Source: Raphanus sativus
Lineage: Eukaryota > Streptophyta > Magnoliopsida > Brassicales > Brassicaceae
Length of the DNA: 64,000 nt
Direction: 5' to 3'
NCBI RefSeq assembly: GCF_000801105.2
Contig: NC_079514.1
Span: forward strand, 32,165,075 to 32,229,074
The translations under genes and the position numbers were made by a program. The notes below the pieces were generated by a model. It saw nothing but the letters and a program-made list of their open reading frames with translations. It had not been told where the DNA came from and did no database searches. Positions 9,940 through 22,153 of this stretch are shown here, one piece after another (within the stretch, counting starts at the first letter, position 1; each line of letters begins with the position of its first letter).

Positions 9940-10044
9940 ATTCACCCCCTCTCAAAGAACGCAACGTCCTCGTTGCGCCCCACGACAGGTCTCAAGACGC
10001 CTCTCAGGTCAGAACTGAGACGGCTAACCAGCTCTGATACCACT

Positions 10045-10393
10045 TGTAACGCCCCGACCCGCCCACGGCTAATGGGCCACCCACGCCCGCTCTCTCGGCC
10101 CGTGGGCTCCATCCCATCCGACGGTCGGTCGTTAATTTTTCCAAGGCTCGAAATCATTGTTTACTGACCCTACAATCACCACCCGACCTTTTCCCGTGCT
10201 TTGACCTCACTCGCACGCTATCGCGAATCACTTCCCGATAGGTCACCCATCCTTCCACTACTCCAGCTCAAGCACGCTTAACTCTGGAGTTCTTTCAGGA
10301 TGTATTCCGGAAAAGGTAAGTCAACTTTGGTGATATAGGTAGCCAAATCAATTCTCTTAAACCTTTTCACATATCACAACTCGGGATGTTACA
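10045..10393 (-). repeat. TRIM 5' LTR
   Basis: 349 bp with intact TG..CA ends, adjacent to the Met-tRNA primer site at 10031-10042. Confidence 0.88.
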
Positions 10394-11110
10394 CAAAATA
10401 TCTCTCCTCCTCTGTGGGCGTCGTGTTACTTCGAAGGGATGGGGTTTGGACAGCTAACGGCGAATGTGATTACTGAGTCGCTCAAGAGCTGGATCGAAGA
10501 TGTCTCTGGTCTTCCTATCATCCAGACGATGGAGTGCTTCCACCGCCGTCTGATGGATCTGTTCAAAGAGCGGCGCGAGGCGAGCTCGCGTTGGTCTGAT
10601 GATGTGTTGCTCGTTCCTTCTGCTGAGAGTCGCATGCTCGTGGCGATGGAGAAATCTCGTGGTCACCGTGTTTACAGAGCGAACGAAACCGAGTTTGATG
10701 TCATGGCTAGCGCAGAAGGCAACGTTGTTGTGGATATAGAGAACCGCTCTTGTTTGTGTCGGCGGTGGGAGGTTCACGGTTTGCCGTGTAGCCACGCCGT
10801 CAGAGCTCTCTTGTCTTTCTAAGAGGACGTTTACGAGTACGCGGAGAGTTGTTTCACTGCAGAGAGATATAGAAGAACTTATGGTGGTGCTATAGAGGTG
10901 GTTTTGGAGAATGTTGAGTGGAGAGAAAAGGTTTTTAAGGGAGAAGATGGTGGTGGTGGAGATAGAATAAGAACACCGAAGCTTACAGCCGGGAGGAGGA
11001 GAATACGACGAATAAGACCAGAGGATGGTGATCGTGTGAAGTGTGCGGTTCATTGTAGCCGGTGTCAACAGACGGGTCATTTCAGAACAACTTGCATTGC
11101 TCCTATGTAA

Positions 11111-12717
11111 CATTCATTAGTGTTCCTTTCTTTTTTTTTAAATGATTTTAGGACATTATTTGGTTGAGATGTACTCTATGTAAGTTTGAAAAGCTATGGT
11201 TTTAGGCAATCTTCAAAAAAAAAAATTTGTTGACTAATTTCTAAAGTAGAATTTAATTCCAACAATTGTAGCCTAACCCCTTTGACATCAGCAGAAAAAA
11301 CTCATCCAGTAGTTGCACCTAATTTCCAAACACCACATGTGATATAGATATGCATTATAGAGAACATGAGTTTGTGAAAAAAAAATCAAAAGAAAAGCTA
11401 TGGAGAAACCATAGATTGATGAAGAAGACAATGGAGAATCGTTTTTATTTTATTTTTGACAAGTAAATTCGAAATAACACGTTTTAGGTAGTTAGAATAT
11501 TTTAAAGAGATTTTTAGAAAATTTCCTTAACTGAAACATTCATTAATTTTCGCAAAAAATCAGGTACTCTTATCCGTAGAAGGCGCATTCTAAAAGTTTA
11601 GAAGATTGACAAAAATCTTGAACACGTTTTCTACTTTTAGTAGACGTAAGAGTACATTGTAGAAAACACATTCCCTGAAATTTAAAATACTTAATAAAAG
11701 TAGAAGATACATTTGGACGAAAAGTAGATAGATTTACGATTAGTAGAATACTCATTCCACTTATTTAGATATTTAGTAAATAGTAGAATGTGCGTTCTAA
11801 AAGAAGTTGATGAACATGTTTATTTTAGAAATCGTTTTTTACTATATCATTTTCCGTAGAAGACACATTCTACCTTTAGTAGAACATATTTTCAATTTTT
11901 TTATCAACTTTTTGAAAGAAAAAAAACAGTATGTGTATATGGGTGTTTTATTAATTGTTTATATTTTTAATATTTTTTTGATTCACAAAAGTAATTATTT
12001 CATTAGTTTTCAAAAATAAAAAGAATTAAAAGGAAAAAAATAGGACAAAAAATGATTTATACCAAAGGACAACACCCTTATATTTTTGTTCTCTTTTGGC
12101 AATTTCCCCATAAAAAATAGGAAATCTTATAAAGTCATTCTCCGATCTCTTGAAAATTTCTTATATTGTCTCATTTGTCAATTTACCAAAATTCACTTTT
12201 TAGTATAATAAACCATACTATCTTTTAGAAATGAGTGAAAGATCTTTTTCCACACTGAAAGTGTCATATAATAATAATTTCACACAATCTTGCATGCTCG
12301 TTCTAATTGCACACCTTATTATTTGAGCTTATTTACCCCCATGCAATTTTAAAATAATAAAAAGATTTATAAACAATAACATAATTAAAAAAATAATATT
12401 ATAAAATAAAATATTTACAAAAGATACATTTTTGCAATTTCAAAACGTGGATTAAAATCTATTAAACGATGTTAGTTTCGCTGCTGCATTATCAAATAGA
12501 GTAAATATTTCATTTAATGCATTAACCTACAAAGTGAACACAATTTTATTTAGAAAAAAAAACTTCAAAGATTACAAACGAAAAACTGAGAGTTTCTACA
12601 TGCGGTTTTATTGGAAAATATAACAATTCAAATAACATTCTGAACTAGTAAATCTAGAAACAAACACACATATTCAGTAATAGAACAATTTATTTGTAAG
12701 ACACCAAATTCAAATTT
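11111..12717. repeat. Non-coding AT-rich repeat region with GTAGAA(G)-type motifs
   Basis: No supported gene. Between about 11570 and 11890 the words GTAGAAGGCGCATTCTA, TAGAATGTGCGTTCTA and GTAGAAGACACATTCTA recur in both orientations, as in ends of non-autonomous elements. At 12059-12108 a sequence matches, in reverse, the 171-228 portion of the SPH repeat unit (GGCAATTTCCC, GGACAACAC). The rest is AT-rich with no recognisable content. Confidence 0.45.
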
Positions 12718-14604
12718 TTAAACTCTTCGTCCAAATCGCCTATCCCTCTGCTGATACCAAGTCAAGGCCTGAAGATAATCAGTCTTGCCAAAGTCAGGCC
12801 ATAAAACATTAGGAAAGTAGAGCTCAGTGTATGCTGATTGCCATAGGAAGAAGTTACTGATCCTTTGCTCTCCACTCGTTCTGATCAATAGGTCAGGATT
12901 TGGGAACTCACTACAATTTGTCATCAACTCTTTGTCGATCATCTTTTCGTCGATGTCATCCACTTGTATCAGTCCGTTTTTCGCCTTTTCAGCAAGAATT
13001 TTGCAGGCTTGTAAGATATCAAATCTTCCACTATAGTTTATTGCCAGAATGAGGTGCCTCTCTTCGTAGCTCTTTGTAGCTTCTTCTGCCTCTCGCATTG
13101 AAACTTGAAGCGACTAGGGGAGACCAGTGCGGTTCCCAATAAAAGAGATCCTGACTTTAAATCTAAAAAAGAGTGGAACATTAGCATATAACGCCTGCAA
13201 AAGGATCAAAATAACATGTTGTGGACCTTTGGAAGTTAGGTACCTCCGTCTTTAAGATTTTCTCAAACATGGACATCAAGTAGTTAACTTCATCCTGATC
13301 AAAGAAAATAAAATTAATCAGATCAAAATGATGAAACTATAAGAAACAAATCGTGATATGTTACCGAAAATATTAATCATCACCTCGGGTCTTCCCCAAT
13401 TTTCAGTGGAGAAAGCAAAGAGTGAGACCGTATTTATCCCTAAACTGAAAAATTCCTTAGCAAGCTCCACAACTCTTCTTGCTCCAGCCTCGTGACCTTC
13501 TGCTGTCCTGCGTCCTTGTTTCTTTGCCCAACGTCTGTTTCCGTCCAATATAACCGCCACATGCTTTGGGATTCTTTCTTGTTTCTCTTTCCTTCCATAT
13601 GTACCGCTACATATTAGTGAAACTTCCATATATTAACCAACACATAATATATAATATATGAAAACTTATAGTCGACTTGTATGTGCTATATTGTTGTCAA
13701 TCCACAATGCATATTTAAATCCGGTAACATTGTTCGCGTATGTAAGTTGTAGAAAATATGTATCATGTTTCCACATTATAAAATGAGACGAGATCTCGAG
13801 TGATATATATAAACGACTTGGACTTATCCACTTTTTAATCTTTGATGATCTGAGAATTTGGGGGTTTAGAACATTTTTTAAGGAATTTTAGTAAAAAAAT
13901 TATTTTTTTTTCAAAGTTTGGGGACTGATACCTATGTAAAAAAATTTCCAAATTTTTTGGGAATCAGGACTAATGATTCACTTGCTGGTTGAGTTAGAAG
14001 TTGATAAAACATTAACATATCAAATGTGCATTCGCATATTGAATAAGTCCTACTGCTAAAGGAGATTTCGGGGTCAGACCCATCACATTTGGAAGAGAGT
14101 TCTTCAAATATATCAGTCAACGATACCCGGTACTTATCCATCAAACTATTTACTTCAGAGAGTAAAATGGGTCGTGTTGATTTTTAAAAGAAGAAAAACC
14201 GTCTAACTCTAGCATTTTTAAAAGCAGAAAAACCGTCTTAACTCTAGCATTTAGCAATATCGACTTGTATACTAGAATGTTTTGAAAATTCTAAACAGAA
14301 GCAGCACAACCAAATGACTATTGCTAGGTTGTAGATTGCGATTAGTTAATTTCAGATTAGACTTAGAGAAACAATTCGTTTTATCAAAAAAAAAAGAAGA
14401 AAATCAAATAAAAATATGATTAATAGAAGCAGACTACCATTTCTGGTCCCTCTTTTCTTCTTCATCACCTTGGGAAGCTGCGACTTTGATGAATCTGCGG
14501 ATAGTTGTAAAGGAGAGGGGAACACTTAGACGCCTAGAAATGAAGAGACAAAGGATGATAATAAGAACAAGAAAAGTGAAGATAATAGAGACTAGGAGCA
14601 ACAT
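12718..14604 (-). pseudogene. cis-Prenyltransferase (dehydrodolichyl/polyprenyl diphosphate synthase family), one in-frame stop
   Basis: Enzymes of this family add isopentenyl units in cis to make polyprenyl diphosphates such as the dolichol precursor. Proposed exons (minus): 14604-14438, 14145-14080, 13606-13384, 13294-13244, 13194-12718, all joining in frame, about 327 codons. Core motifs are clear: [15 protein letters not shown] with the catalytic Asp, [65 protein letters not shown] and the RDRRFGRRV end. Exon 1 has a hydrophobic N-terminal segment ([19 protein letters not shown]), suiting membrane attachment. The last exon has TAG at 13114-13116 where the family usually has Lys (LP-stop-SLQ), removing the substrate-binding C-terminus. 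The first two exons are less certain; a start at 13629 is an alternative. Confidence 0.82.
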
Positions 14605-15171
14605 TATCTATTGTTTTCAATATTTTTTTGAAGTGATCAGTTAATACTCGTCCATATATATAGAAACCTGAAGGGATCCCGGTTAAAAGACGCACATGAT
14701 CAGTGAACCTTCTCTCTGTCTAGCTGTATGTATTCCCTTCATGCAAACGTAAAGACAGATCATACGTATTAAGGTTAATAAGATCTTACGATGATTGAAA
14801 TACACTCAATGGTTCCGTCCCGTAGTTTCCTTAATTATTAAAATATATAGACTTTTATGAGTTTGACTTCTTTAGATCAATCTAACCATGAACTTAGTTA
14901 TTGACGAAAAAAAGAAAACCATGAACTTAGTTACACTAAAATCATCTCCAATAATTCATTGGAATATTTTTACTTTAAACTCTATTTTATATTGAAAAAT
15001 GGAATGGGGTTAGAGATGATCTAACGCAAGCTCGTAACATATTACAAATTTGGTATCTCAAAAGAAACAATATGATTTGACAAATTAAAACGCTATTCTC
15101 TTTTAACATGCAACACAAAAAGATGTTATAATACGTTCAGTTTTGCTTGGATGCATAGGTTTTTCTCCGCA
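14605..15171 (-). promoter_or_regulatory. Upstream region of the cis-prenyltransferase gene
   Basis: AT-rich flank expected to hold the promoter of the minus-strand gene. TATATATA-like sequence at about 14656-14663 lies ~55 bp upstream of the proposed ATG at 14604. Nothing else recognised. Confidence 0.35.
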
Positions 15172-15179
15172 TCCTGTAC

Positions 15180-15901
15180 TAGGTTTGGGCATTTTAACCT
15201 GGACCTAAAGATCCAACCGGAACCGGTCTGAAAATATCCAATCCGAACCCGAACCGAGACTTTACAAGTACCGTTTAGGTCTAAATTTCTTTTATCCGAA
15301 TAAATCCGGATCCGAAAAGAACCGACCCGAATAAATCCGGTCCCGAAAAGAACCGACCTGAATAGACCTGATCCGACAAGAACCAGTTTGTACCCGACTT
15401 AAAAACATGTATATTCAAAACTATGATTTTTTGTATTTTGTTTTATATATATTATTTTTTATTTAGTTGAAAATCTTTTGTTAACAATGTTTATTATTAT
15501 TTTGTAACATTTTTAAGTAATACGAAGCTTTAGAATATAAAATTTAGAATTTAAAATGTTTTATGTTAATTATTAATAGTTTAATTTAAGTTATTTTGTA
15601 AATATTTAGATATATATGACCAATATTAATTAAATTTGAGTGAGTTTAGGTATGTCATATATTTCTCAGATTCTAAACACCCGAACCCGATCCGGATCCG
15701 ATATGGATCCGAAAAGTTACGGATATTTTACAGGTATTGGAATTATATATCCGAACCGATCCGGACCCGACAAGACCCGACCCGGAAGCGACCCAAAAAA
15801 TTACAGATACCTATATGAGTCTAAATTTCTAAGACCCGAAAGATCTAGATCTGATAGGACCCGACCCGAATCCGACCCGAGGACCCGGATGCCCAGGCCT
15901 A
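15180..15901. mobile_element. hAT-like foldback element with ACCCGA-rich arms
   Basis: Ends TAGGTTTGGGCAT and, inverted, TAGGCCTGGGCAT. Flanks TCCTGTAC (15172-15179) and TCCTATAT (15902-15909) match at 6 of 8 positions, fitting an old 8 bp target duplication. Both arms are dense in CCCGA, GATCCGAACC and GACCCG words in opposite orientation around an AT-rich middle, so a single strand would fold. No coding capacity; short open frames in the right arm come from the repeats. Confidence 0.6.
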
Positions 15902-15909
15902 TCCTATAT

Positions 15910-17955
15910 AAATAATAATCAAACAAGCTCCAATTTTAATACTCTCATTGATGGGTAGTACAACGTTTAAGCCAGTTGGAAAGAACGTTAGCTCTTGGCC
16001 ATTAGGTTTAGAGAAATCAAATGTGTTTTAAGGTTTTCTGTTTTCTGTTTGCTTTTCTTTACTTTTGATAAAGTGTTTTCAAGCTTTGTTCACTAGCTAG
16101 AACATGCTTTTGCTATAAATCGGAGAGTAATAATTTTTCTAAGTGTTGGTTTTTTTTATTAATAGCAAAGAAACGCTTTGTAAAAAAATAGCAAAAAGAC
16201 GCAGTTATTCGAATTTTTTTTGTTAGTAAAAGAAGAAAAGAAGAATACTATTCTGTTTTCAGACCTTTTTCGCCTACATAAATTTATATAAAGAGTAATA
16301 CAAAAATTAAGTTGTTTTGTTATTACCAAACAAACTTATATATCAAATATTTTTTGTTGCAACACAATTCTTTAGAACTTAAGTTATGAAATTTATTTTG
16401 AAGATTAAAAAAAAGCTTTGGCACCTACCTAATAGATTTTCGTAGGCTAGGAAAACATTAATCATAACCTTTCGTAGTAGTTAATGATACTAAGTGTTTT
16501 TTTTACACCATGTGCAGCAAGAAATTTTTAAAATTTAAATGAGATTTTATTTATAATATAGATTTTATTATTTTCTTACCAATATTTAATACAAATTTTA
16601 TTTAATAATTAATCATAAAATGAAGATAAAAATAATTTTTGTTTAAAATTAAATTTAAGAATATATATATTTATATAATATTAGATAGATTTTTCTATCT
16701 ATTTATTTTCGTTAAATATAATAAATCAATCAGTATACAATCAATGAAAAATTGATATAAAATTGTATCACTATCAAAAAACTGAATACTAAAAAATGTT
16801 TATAAAACTTGTAGATATATAAGAAACTAATGATTTTACGATTAAAAATATATTTTTTAAAAGATGTAGAAATGTTTGAAAATTTTGTAATAAAAATTTT
16901 ATAATTATTAAAAGAAATATTTTGAAATTTGTGATGTCATATTTGAATATATTTAATAAAATTGTAGAAATTTTGAAAACCTTAGTAATAAAAATTTTAT
17001 TATTGTAAAAAAACTAATAATATTTTAAAATTTGTAATGTCACATGGCTTATGAGAAAATATGACATGAACAATTACATTTAATATTGATTTATATTTTT
17101 GGTAAACTTTTCAAAATATGACGATAACTCTTACATTACATTTAATGTTGATATTTATTTTTGGTAAACTTTTTACAATATAGTAATAACTTATACATAA
17201 TCATTAAATTAATGTATGGGGGATATCACGTTAACCAAACTTTCATCCTATAAACAAATAATACTATCATCTTTCTATATTTGGGTCTTAAGTATAATAA
17301 TAGTCAGGCTGCAAAATTTTGTGTTGTCTTAATGTGGTCCATAACCAAAATATACTTCAAATTATAAGCTTTATCCAATTAGTAATTGTATTTCTAATAT
17401 TTTAATTTTCCATCATATGTTGTCAAAAAGAGTGAAAAAATCTAATATTTCTGAAAATTAGTGTAACTTCAAAATCGAAAATATATAAATTTTATTTACT
17501 GATAAGTTAGTAAAAGAAAATATTCAAATGTATCGGCCCAGCATATAGATGATTATACAAACAAACAAAAATTGTATACATATAAAAACAATTCGATCAT
17601 ATATAAATCTTAAATTTGTCAATATAATATGTTTAATTAGAAAACAAATACTTATTTCAGATTATCTATAATAGAGGTCCCTTAAATGTTCTTTTTAATT
17701 TCAATTGAGTCGAAGGCGGATCAATCGTAAACTGCCGGTATTATTAGCGTTAGAAAAAAATAAAAATCCTAAAATTTGAACCATATTTTCATGATACACA
17801 ATTTTAGAATCAAGCTCTTTCGGTAAGTTTAAATTAATTGTTTTTATACCAGACTGTTTAAATGAATAAGAAACGTTTCCACCAATTTAATGCTTCCAAC
17901 GAATTTTTAAGCTTGGTACAAAATTTTGAAGAAGTTTTATATGGTAAGATTAATT
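15910..17955. other. AT-rich intergenic DNA with decayed duplications
   Basis: No gene seen. Weak direct duplications occur at about 16865-17045 (…AAATTTGT(A/G)ATGTCA…) and 17065-17185 (…ATTTTTGGTAAACTTTT…), probably old transposon debris. Confidence 0.5.
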
Positions 17956-20320
17956 TTTTTTAATACTGATTGAAACTTTATTAAGAAGAACCATGGAGGT
18001 CTTCAAACGTACACCCATAAGGGTTTTGGGGAACACCATCCCATAAGCAATGAAATAAAATTTAAGGGAAGGATAACAGAAGCAAAAAGGATGTCAGTAG
18101 ACATCTGTAAAACCGAAATTCCAGAGAACCAACAGTGTGACTCTAGGCCATTTCTTCGAGCTCAACCCGATGAGACACCCAACATGGTGCACCATCAGCT
18201 ATATAGGATTGATAACGACGCTCCGACGTGACGCTTACTGCTATATCTTTCGCAATTGAATTCTTCCTTTGATCACAGTGATGAAAACTCCAATCCTGAA
18301 GTAAGCTCAAGCCCAACTCGATGTCATTTGTAATTGGGATGTGCTCCTCATAGCTGGAGCTGTTTAAAAACGTGTCTCTTGCCAAGGCGCATGACGATTC
18401 AAAAATAATCATCCTTTGGCGAGTGTTGACCATGTCCTTTACCACCCACTGAAACGTGAGTAGCTCAGCATCTCTTTGCGATTCAACATTTGAGAAGGCA
18501 CGACGACAATGCAAGATAGCTTTGCCCTTGTCGTTTTGTACAATCCAAGCAACCCTACAATTCACATGTGGATTTATCCAAGATACTCCAACGTTGCATT
18601 TCCTAAGACCAGATGGCGGTTTGGTCCAAAGTTGCTGAGATGGCTCTGTTCCCTCAGCACTTGGATAGTTGACCGCAAACCATCCTTTGGCATCTTCTTT
18701 AGCTCTAGTTAACACTGTAATAGAGGACTATTGAATCCTCTCAAATTCCAGACCATTCCTCGCCTTCCATAAATGCCACATGATCCAAGGAAACGAGTTA
18801 ACATTTAGGTTTCTTAAGAGTTTCTTACTCTGTTATAAAAGGTAGTATAGGTTGAGGAACACAGAGTTGTTTGAGAAGCCTGCAGACGGTAGCTTGATAC
18901 CCGATCTTTCCCAAGTGTCTTTAGCCATAGGACATGTAAAAAGGAGATGGCATATTGTCTACATGTAGTATCAACCGGAATTCCTCTGCTTTGAAGCCTT
19001 TCCGTAACAGCAACTGACCTGAAAGAGCTTTCCAAAGAAAATGGTTTATTTTCGCCGGCGCTTTGATCTTCCACTGTGAGCTCCAAATGTTATATCCACT
19101 TCGCAATGAGTGGACACCATCTTTAGTGAAGTCCCACTTGTACCCATCCTCCTGGTTTCTTTTTGGCCTGATTCGAAGTATGATCTCAGCATCTTGATCA
19201 GTGAATGCTTCTCTCACACGTACAACATCCCAAGAAGAGGAGTTAGGTAGTAATAAATCAGAGATCTTCAATGTCAGATCAATGATGCTGTCAGGTCTGT
19301 AATTTGGAGTTCTAGGGACCGGATCAATGATCCAGTTCACAGACCAAACGTTTGAGTGCTCACAATTCCCGATGTCTCTGACCAAACCTTGACTCAGCAA
19401 GTCTCTTCCATGTAATATGCTTTTCCAGGCATAAAATGGCCGATTTCCTAGCCTGCTTAGTACCCGAGCTACCAAGGAATCTGGGTTGCTCATGATCCTC
19501 CAGGCTTGTTTTCCAAGGAGATATTGGTTGAATTTGACAATGTCGTGGAATCCCAGACCACCTTCTCTCTTCTTCTTACACATTTTCTTCCAGGAGACCC
19601 ACGCTTCCTTTTACCATTGCCTCCTCCCACCAAAACTCAGTCATTGCACTTGTTATATTTGCCAAACATCTTTAGGTAGGTTGAAAATAGACATCGCATA
19701 TACTGGAAGAGACATTGCAACGGACTTGAGCAGTATCTCCTTACCGCCAAGAGAAAGGGTTTTAGTGTACCAGCCATGAAGTCTAGATTGTAACTTCTCT
19801 CTAATGAAACTCAGCAGCTCTCTCTTGGAAACCTTTGAAACATTTAGGAAGCCCCAAGTATGTACCTTCTCCACCTTCTTTCTCTATCCCCAGAATCTGC
19901 TTGATTTGTTCTTTGGATTCATTCAGAACCTGTGAACCGAAGATGACAGAGGACTTTTGGAGGTTTATTCGCTGCCCGGAAGCATCCCCATACACTTTGA
20001 GACACTCCAAGATTTCTGCACTTTCACTCTCATTAGCTTTATACATTAGTAAGCTGTTGTCATCAAAAAGCAGATTATGAACTCTAGGACCATTAGCAGA
20101 CAATCAAATCCCAGTCAGGCGACCATTTTCTTCTGCGTGGTTAAGCTTACTCACTAAAACCTCTGCACAAAGGATAAAGAGAAAGGGAGACAGGGGATCC
20201 CCTTGTCGTATTCCACGCTATGGTTTAATAAATCCATGGGATCTACCGTTGAGAAATACGGAATATGTAACTGACGTTATGCAAGCCATCACCCATCTGT
20301 TCCAAGGGATACACTACATG
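17956..20320 (-). mobile_element. LINE (non-LTR retrotransposon) 3' portion with RT, zf-RVT and RNase H remnants
   Basis: Minus-strand, 5'-truncated LINE. In order: the end of the reverse transcriptase ([20 protein letters not shown] around 20150-20215; a degenerate FADD motif reading LLFDDNSLL near 20060), the thumb region with [14 protein letters not shown], the zf-RVT region (WKIKAPAKINHFLWKALSG), and an RNase H-like domain at 18143-18715. Stops and frameshifts break it into several frames (e.g. a stop before SANGPRVHN). The 3' end reads TTAATAAAGTTTCAATC then an A-run (T-run at 17956-17963 on the plus strand). Dead copy. Confidence 0.85.
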
Positions 20321-20324
20321 GTTA

Positions 20325-22153
20325 ATTTATCTTGTTTATTTTTTTAATTGTATTTTATAATACATAATCTTTGTTTTTGGAAGGTTCAACAAGTCGCACA
20401 ATGGCATTAGCAAGAGCATTAACCAGATGATGTATTCCATGCTGAAGACCGGCTATTCGACCTACAGTAGACTCCCAGACCCCAATCACGAGTTGTAGTT
20501 TCGTCAGTTTGCGGTACTTTTTCTAAATTTTGTTTCAGTTTTTCATTTTTATTTTCTATTATTTTTCTAGTATATTATATGTTTTCAGAAATAATTTAAT
20601 TGAACGTCTGGGGATACGCAAACAGTCTGTAAGGCATTCCACAGAAAGACCATATAGATTTATGGTAATCAGATCTATGAATGGAAGCAGCTATGGCGTA
20701 AGGGCAAGAAACCATTATTTATCAACCCGAAGGTTTGGCAAGACTCAGACGTGCATTGGTATAAGAAGGAGACTGAAGAGCTATCAGCCAAAAACTCCCT
20801 GCAGAACCGCTTGAGCGACTGTGGCTGACAAGGTGTTTATGTTCACAACCTTAGTGCTTACAGTGTGTCCTCTAAGAAAGATCAACTTGTAAGTTTTATA
20901 TATTTTTCAATTATTTTCTTTATATATTTATTAATTAAATTTTTTAGGTTGAGGAAAATGATGGTAATCCCGTCGATTATCTCAATGTTATGAGGGGGCG
21001 TACACTAACAAAAAGACTGGAGAAATTCAGAATCCTGTTATCAGAGACATCATAGACTTGGTGGAATAACAGGAAGAAGCATTTCTAACTTTCAGCTTCT
21101 CTCTAATGACGGTTCCTCGGGTTCCAACAACTTATCCCGAGCTCGAATAAACGAAATGGTAGAAGAGGTCACTTTTAGATTTTTCATTTCATTAATATAA
21201 ATTTCATTTATATTTCATTTATTTTATTTTATTTCATTTTTAGAGGGAGTTCCAAAGAAGAAAGGTTGTTTAGTCGGATTGCCTCGTCGTGCTTCTTCTT
21301 GTCCTTCTTCTTCACAAGCCACGTATGTTGATCCGATGATTATAGAGCAGTTGCAGAACAAGGATGACCGAATTGTAACGTTGGAGACTCAAAACGCTAC
21401 AATTCTTGCTCAAATGGCACAACAAAATGCTCAGATAGCGGAACATAAGGCAGAAGTTGCGGAGGCAAAGAGGATCGACCTTGACCTAATGAAGAAGATG
21501 AAGTGATTGTTTCCTACATAATTTTAGATTTTTTTTTTGTTTTAGATTAAAAACTTTTATATGTTGTTTTTAATTATGTTAAACTTAATTTCTATAATAT
21601 TAGTTTGCAGTTTCAGTTTTAATCGATTTAATTATTTAACATATCAATATATAAAAGAAATTAAAATATATTAAAATTTGGAAAATAAAATTATACATAG
21701 TACCGACGATCAGAAAATTTTCAGGAATTTCCGACGCTAATTTTCGCCGGATATTTCCAATGATCGTTGTCCGTCGGAAAATTCTGGTGCCGTTTGTTGT
21801 CAGATATTTCCGATGACCTTTGTTCGTTGGAACATTCTGGTGTCGATGTTCTAAACATAATAAACTCTTCGGAATATTCTGACAAAACGAAATAGGTCGT
21901 AGGTACTTTCTGGCATAGACAATTCTGACGAGAAAGTTGGTCGGAGTATTTTCCGACGGATTACAGATAACTCTTTACTGACAAATATTTTTGTCTGTAA
22001 CACGTCGGAAAACTATTCATCATAATCCATCGGAATTTCGACGAATTTTCAAAGAATTTTGTTTTTTCCGAAGACTATTTTCGTCGGAACAGATGTTTCC
22101 CGATAAAATTCCGATGAATATGACCGTCGGAATTCACCTGTATTTTTGTAGTG
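20325..22153 (+). mobile_element. CACTA (En/Spm) element fragment with Transposase_24-type ORF remnants
   Basis: The right end reads ..TTTTTGTAGTG at 22153, the inverse of CACTACAAAAA. The last ~450 bp are packed with CGTCGGAA / TTCCGACG subterminal repeats, the hallmark of CACTA ends. Upstream, decayed exons match the plant En/Spm Transposase_24 protein: TYSRLPDPNHEL near 20460, KPLFINPKVWQDSDVHWYKK near 20740, GVYVHNLSAYSVSSKKDQL near 20850, NKKTGEIQNPVIRDIIDL near 21030, and a Gln/Ala-rich coiled coil at 21279-21506 (IIEQLQNKDDRIVTLE). Stops are present. The left part and left TIR are lost or unclear at the LINE junction. Confidence 0.75.

Larger units (their letters stand above)
9591..10393 (-). 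mobile_element. TRIM retrotransposon (terminal-repeat element in miniature), 803 bp
   Basis: Two 349 bp LTRs (9591-9939 and 10045-10393) flank a 105 bp internal region with no coding capacity. On the minus strand each LTR begins TGTAACATCCCGA and ends with CGGGGCGTTACA (mutated to ..TATA at 9591). Two bases after the minus-strand 5' LTR lies TGGTATCAGAGC (10031-10042), the primer site for initiator Met tRNA. A purine-rich tract lies just before the other LTR. CAAAA at 9586-9590 and 10394-10398 is the 5 bp target duplication. Nearly identical LTRs mean a fairly young insertion; mobilisation would need proteins from another element. Confidence 0.9.
9431..11110 (+). pseudogene. MuDR-like (MULE) transposase remnant, split by a TRIM
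   Basis: C-terminal half of a Mutator-type transposase. The 9431-9585 part reads CVHHLAGQFHREF and LLLEAAHSPTVLEF, a typical MULE stretch. A frameshift near 9560 then leads into PEAFLWIQ. The frame resumes at 10394 after the TRIM with WASCYFEGMGFGQLTANV and the helix following it, then the SWIM zinc finger (CLCRRWEVHGLPCSHAV) and a CCHC knuckle (CSRCQQTGHFRTTC) near the end at 11110. A TAA at 10820-10822 interrupts the frame. The N-terminus and catalytic DDE core are missing, so it is a dead 5'-truncated copy. Large open frames on the opposite strand here are shadows. Confidence 0.85.

Noticed and set aside
10454..11113. 219-codon open frame on the minus strand
   Set aside because: Shadow of the MULE transposase, whose plus-strand frame has SWIM and CCHC motifs.
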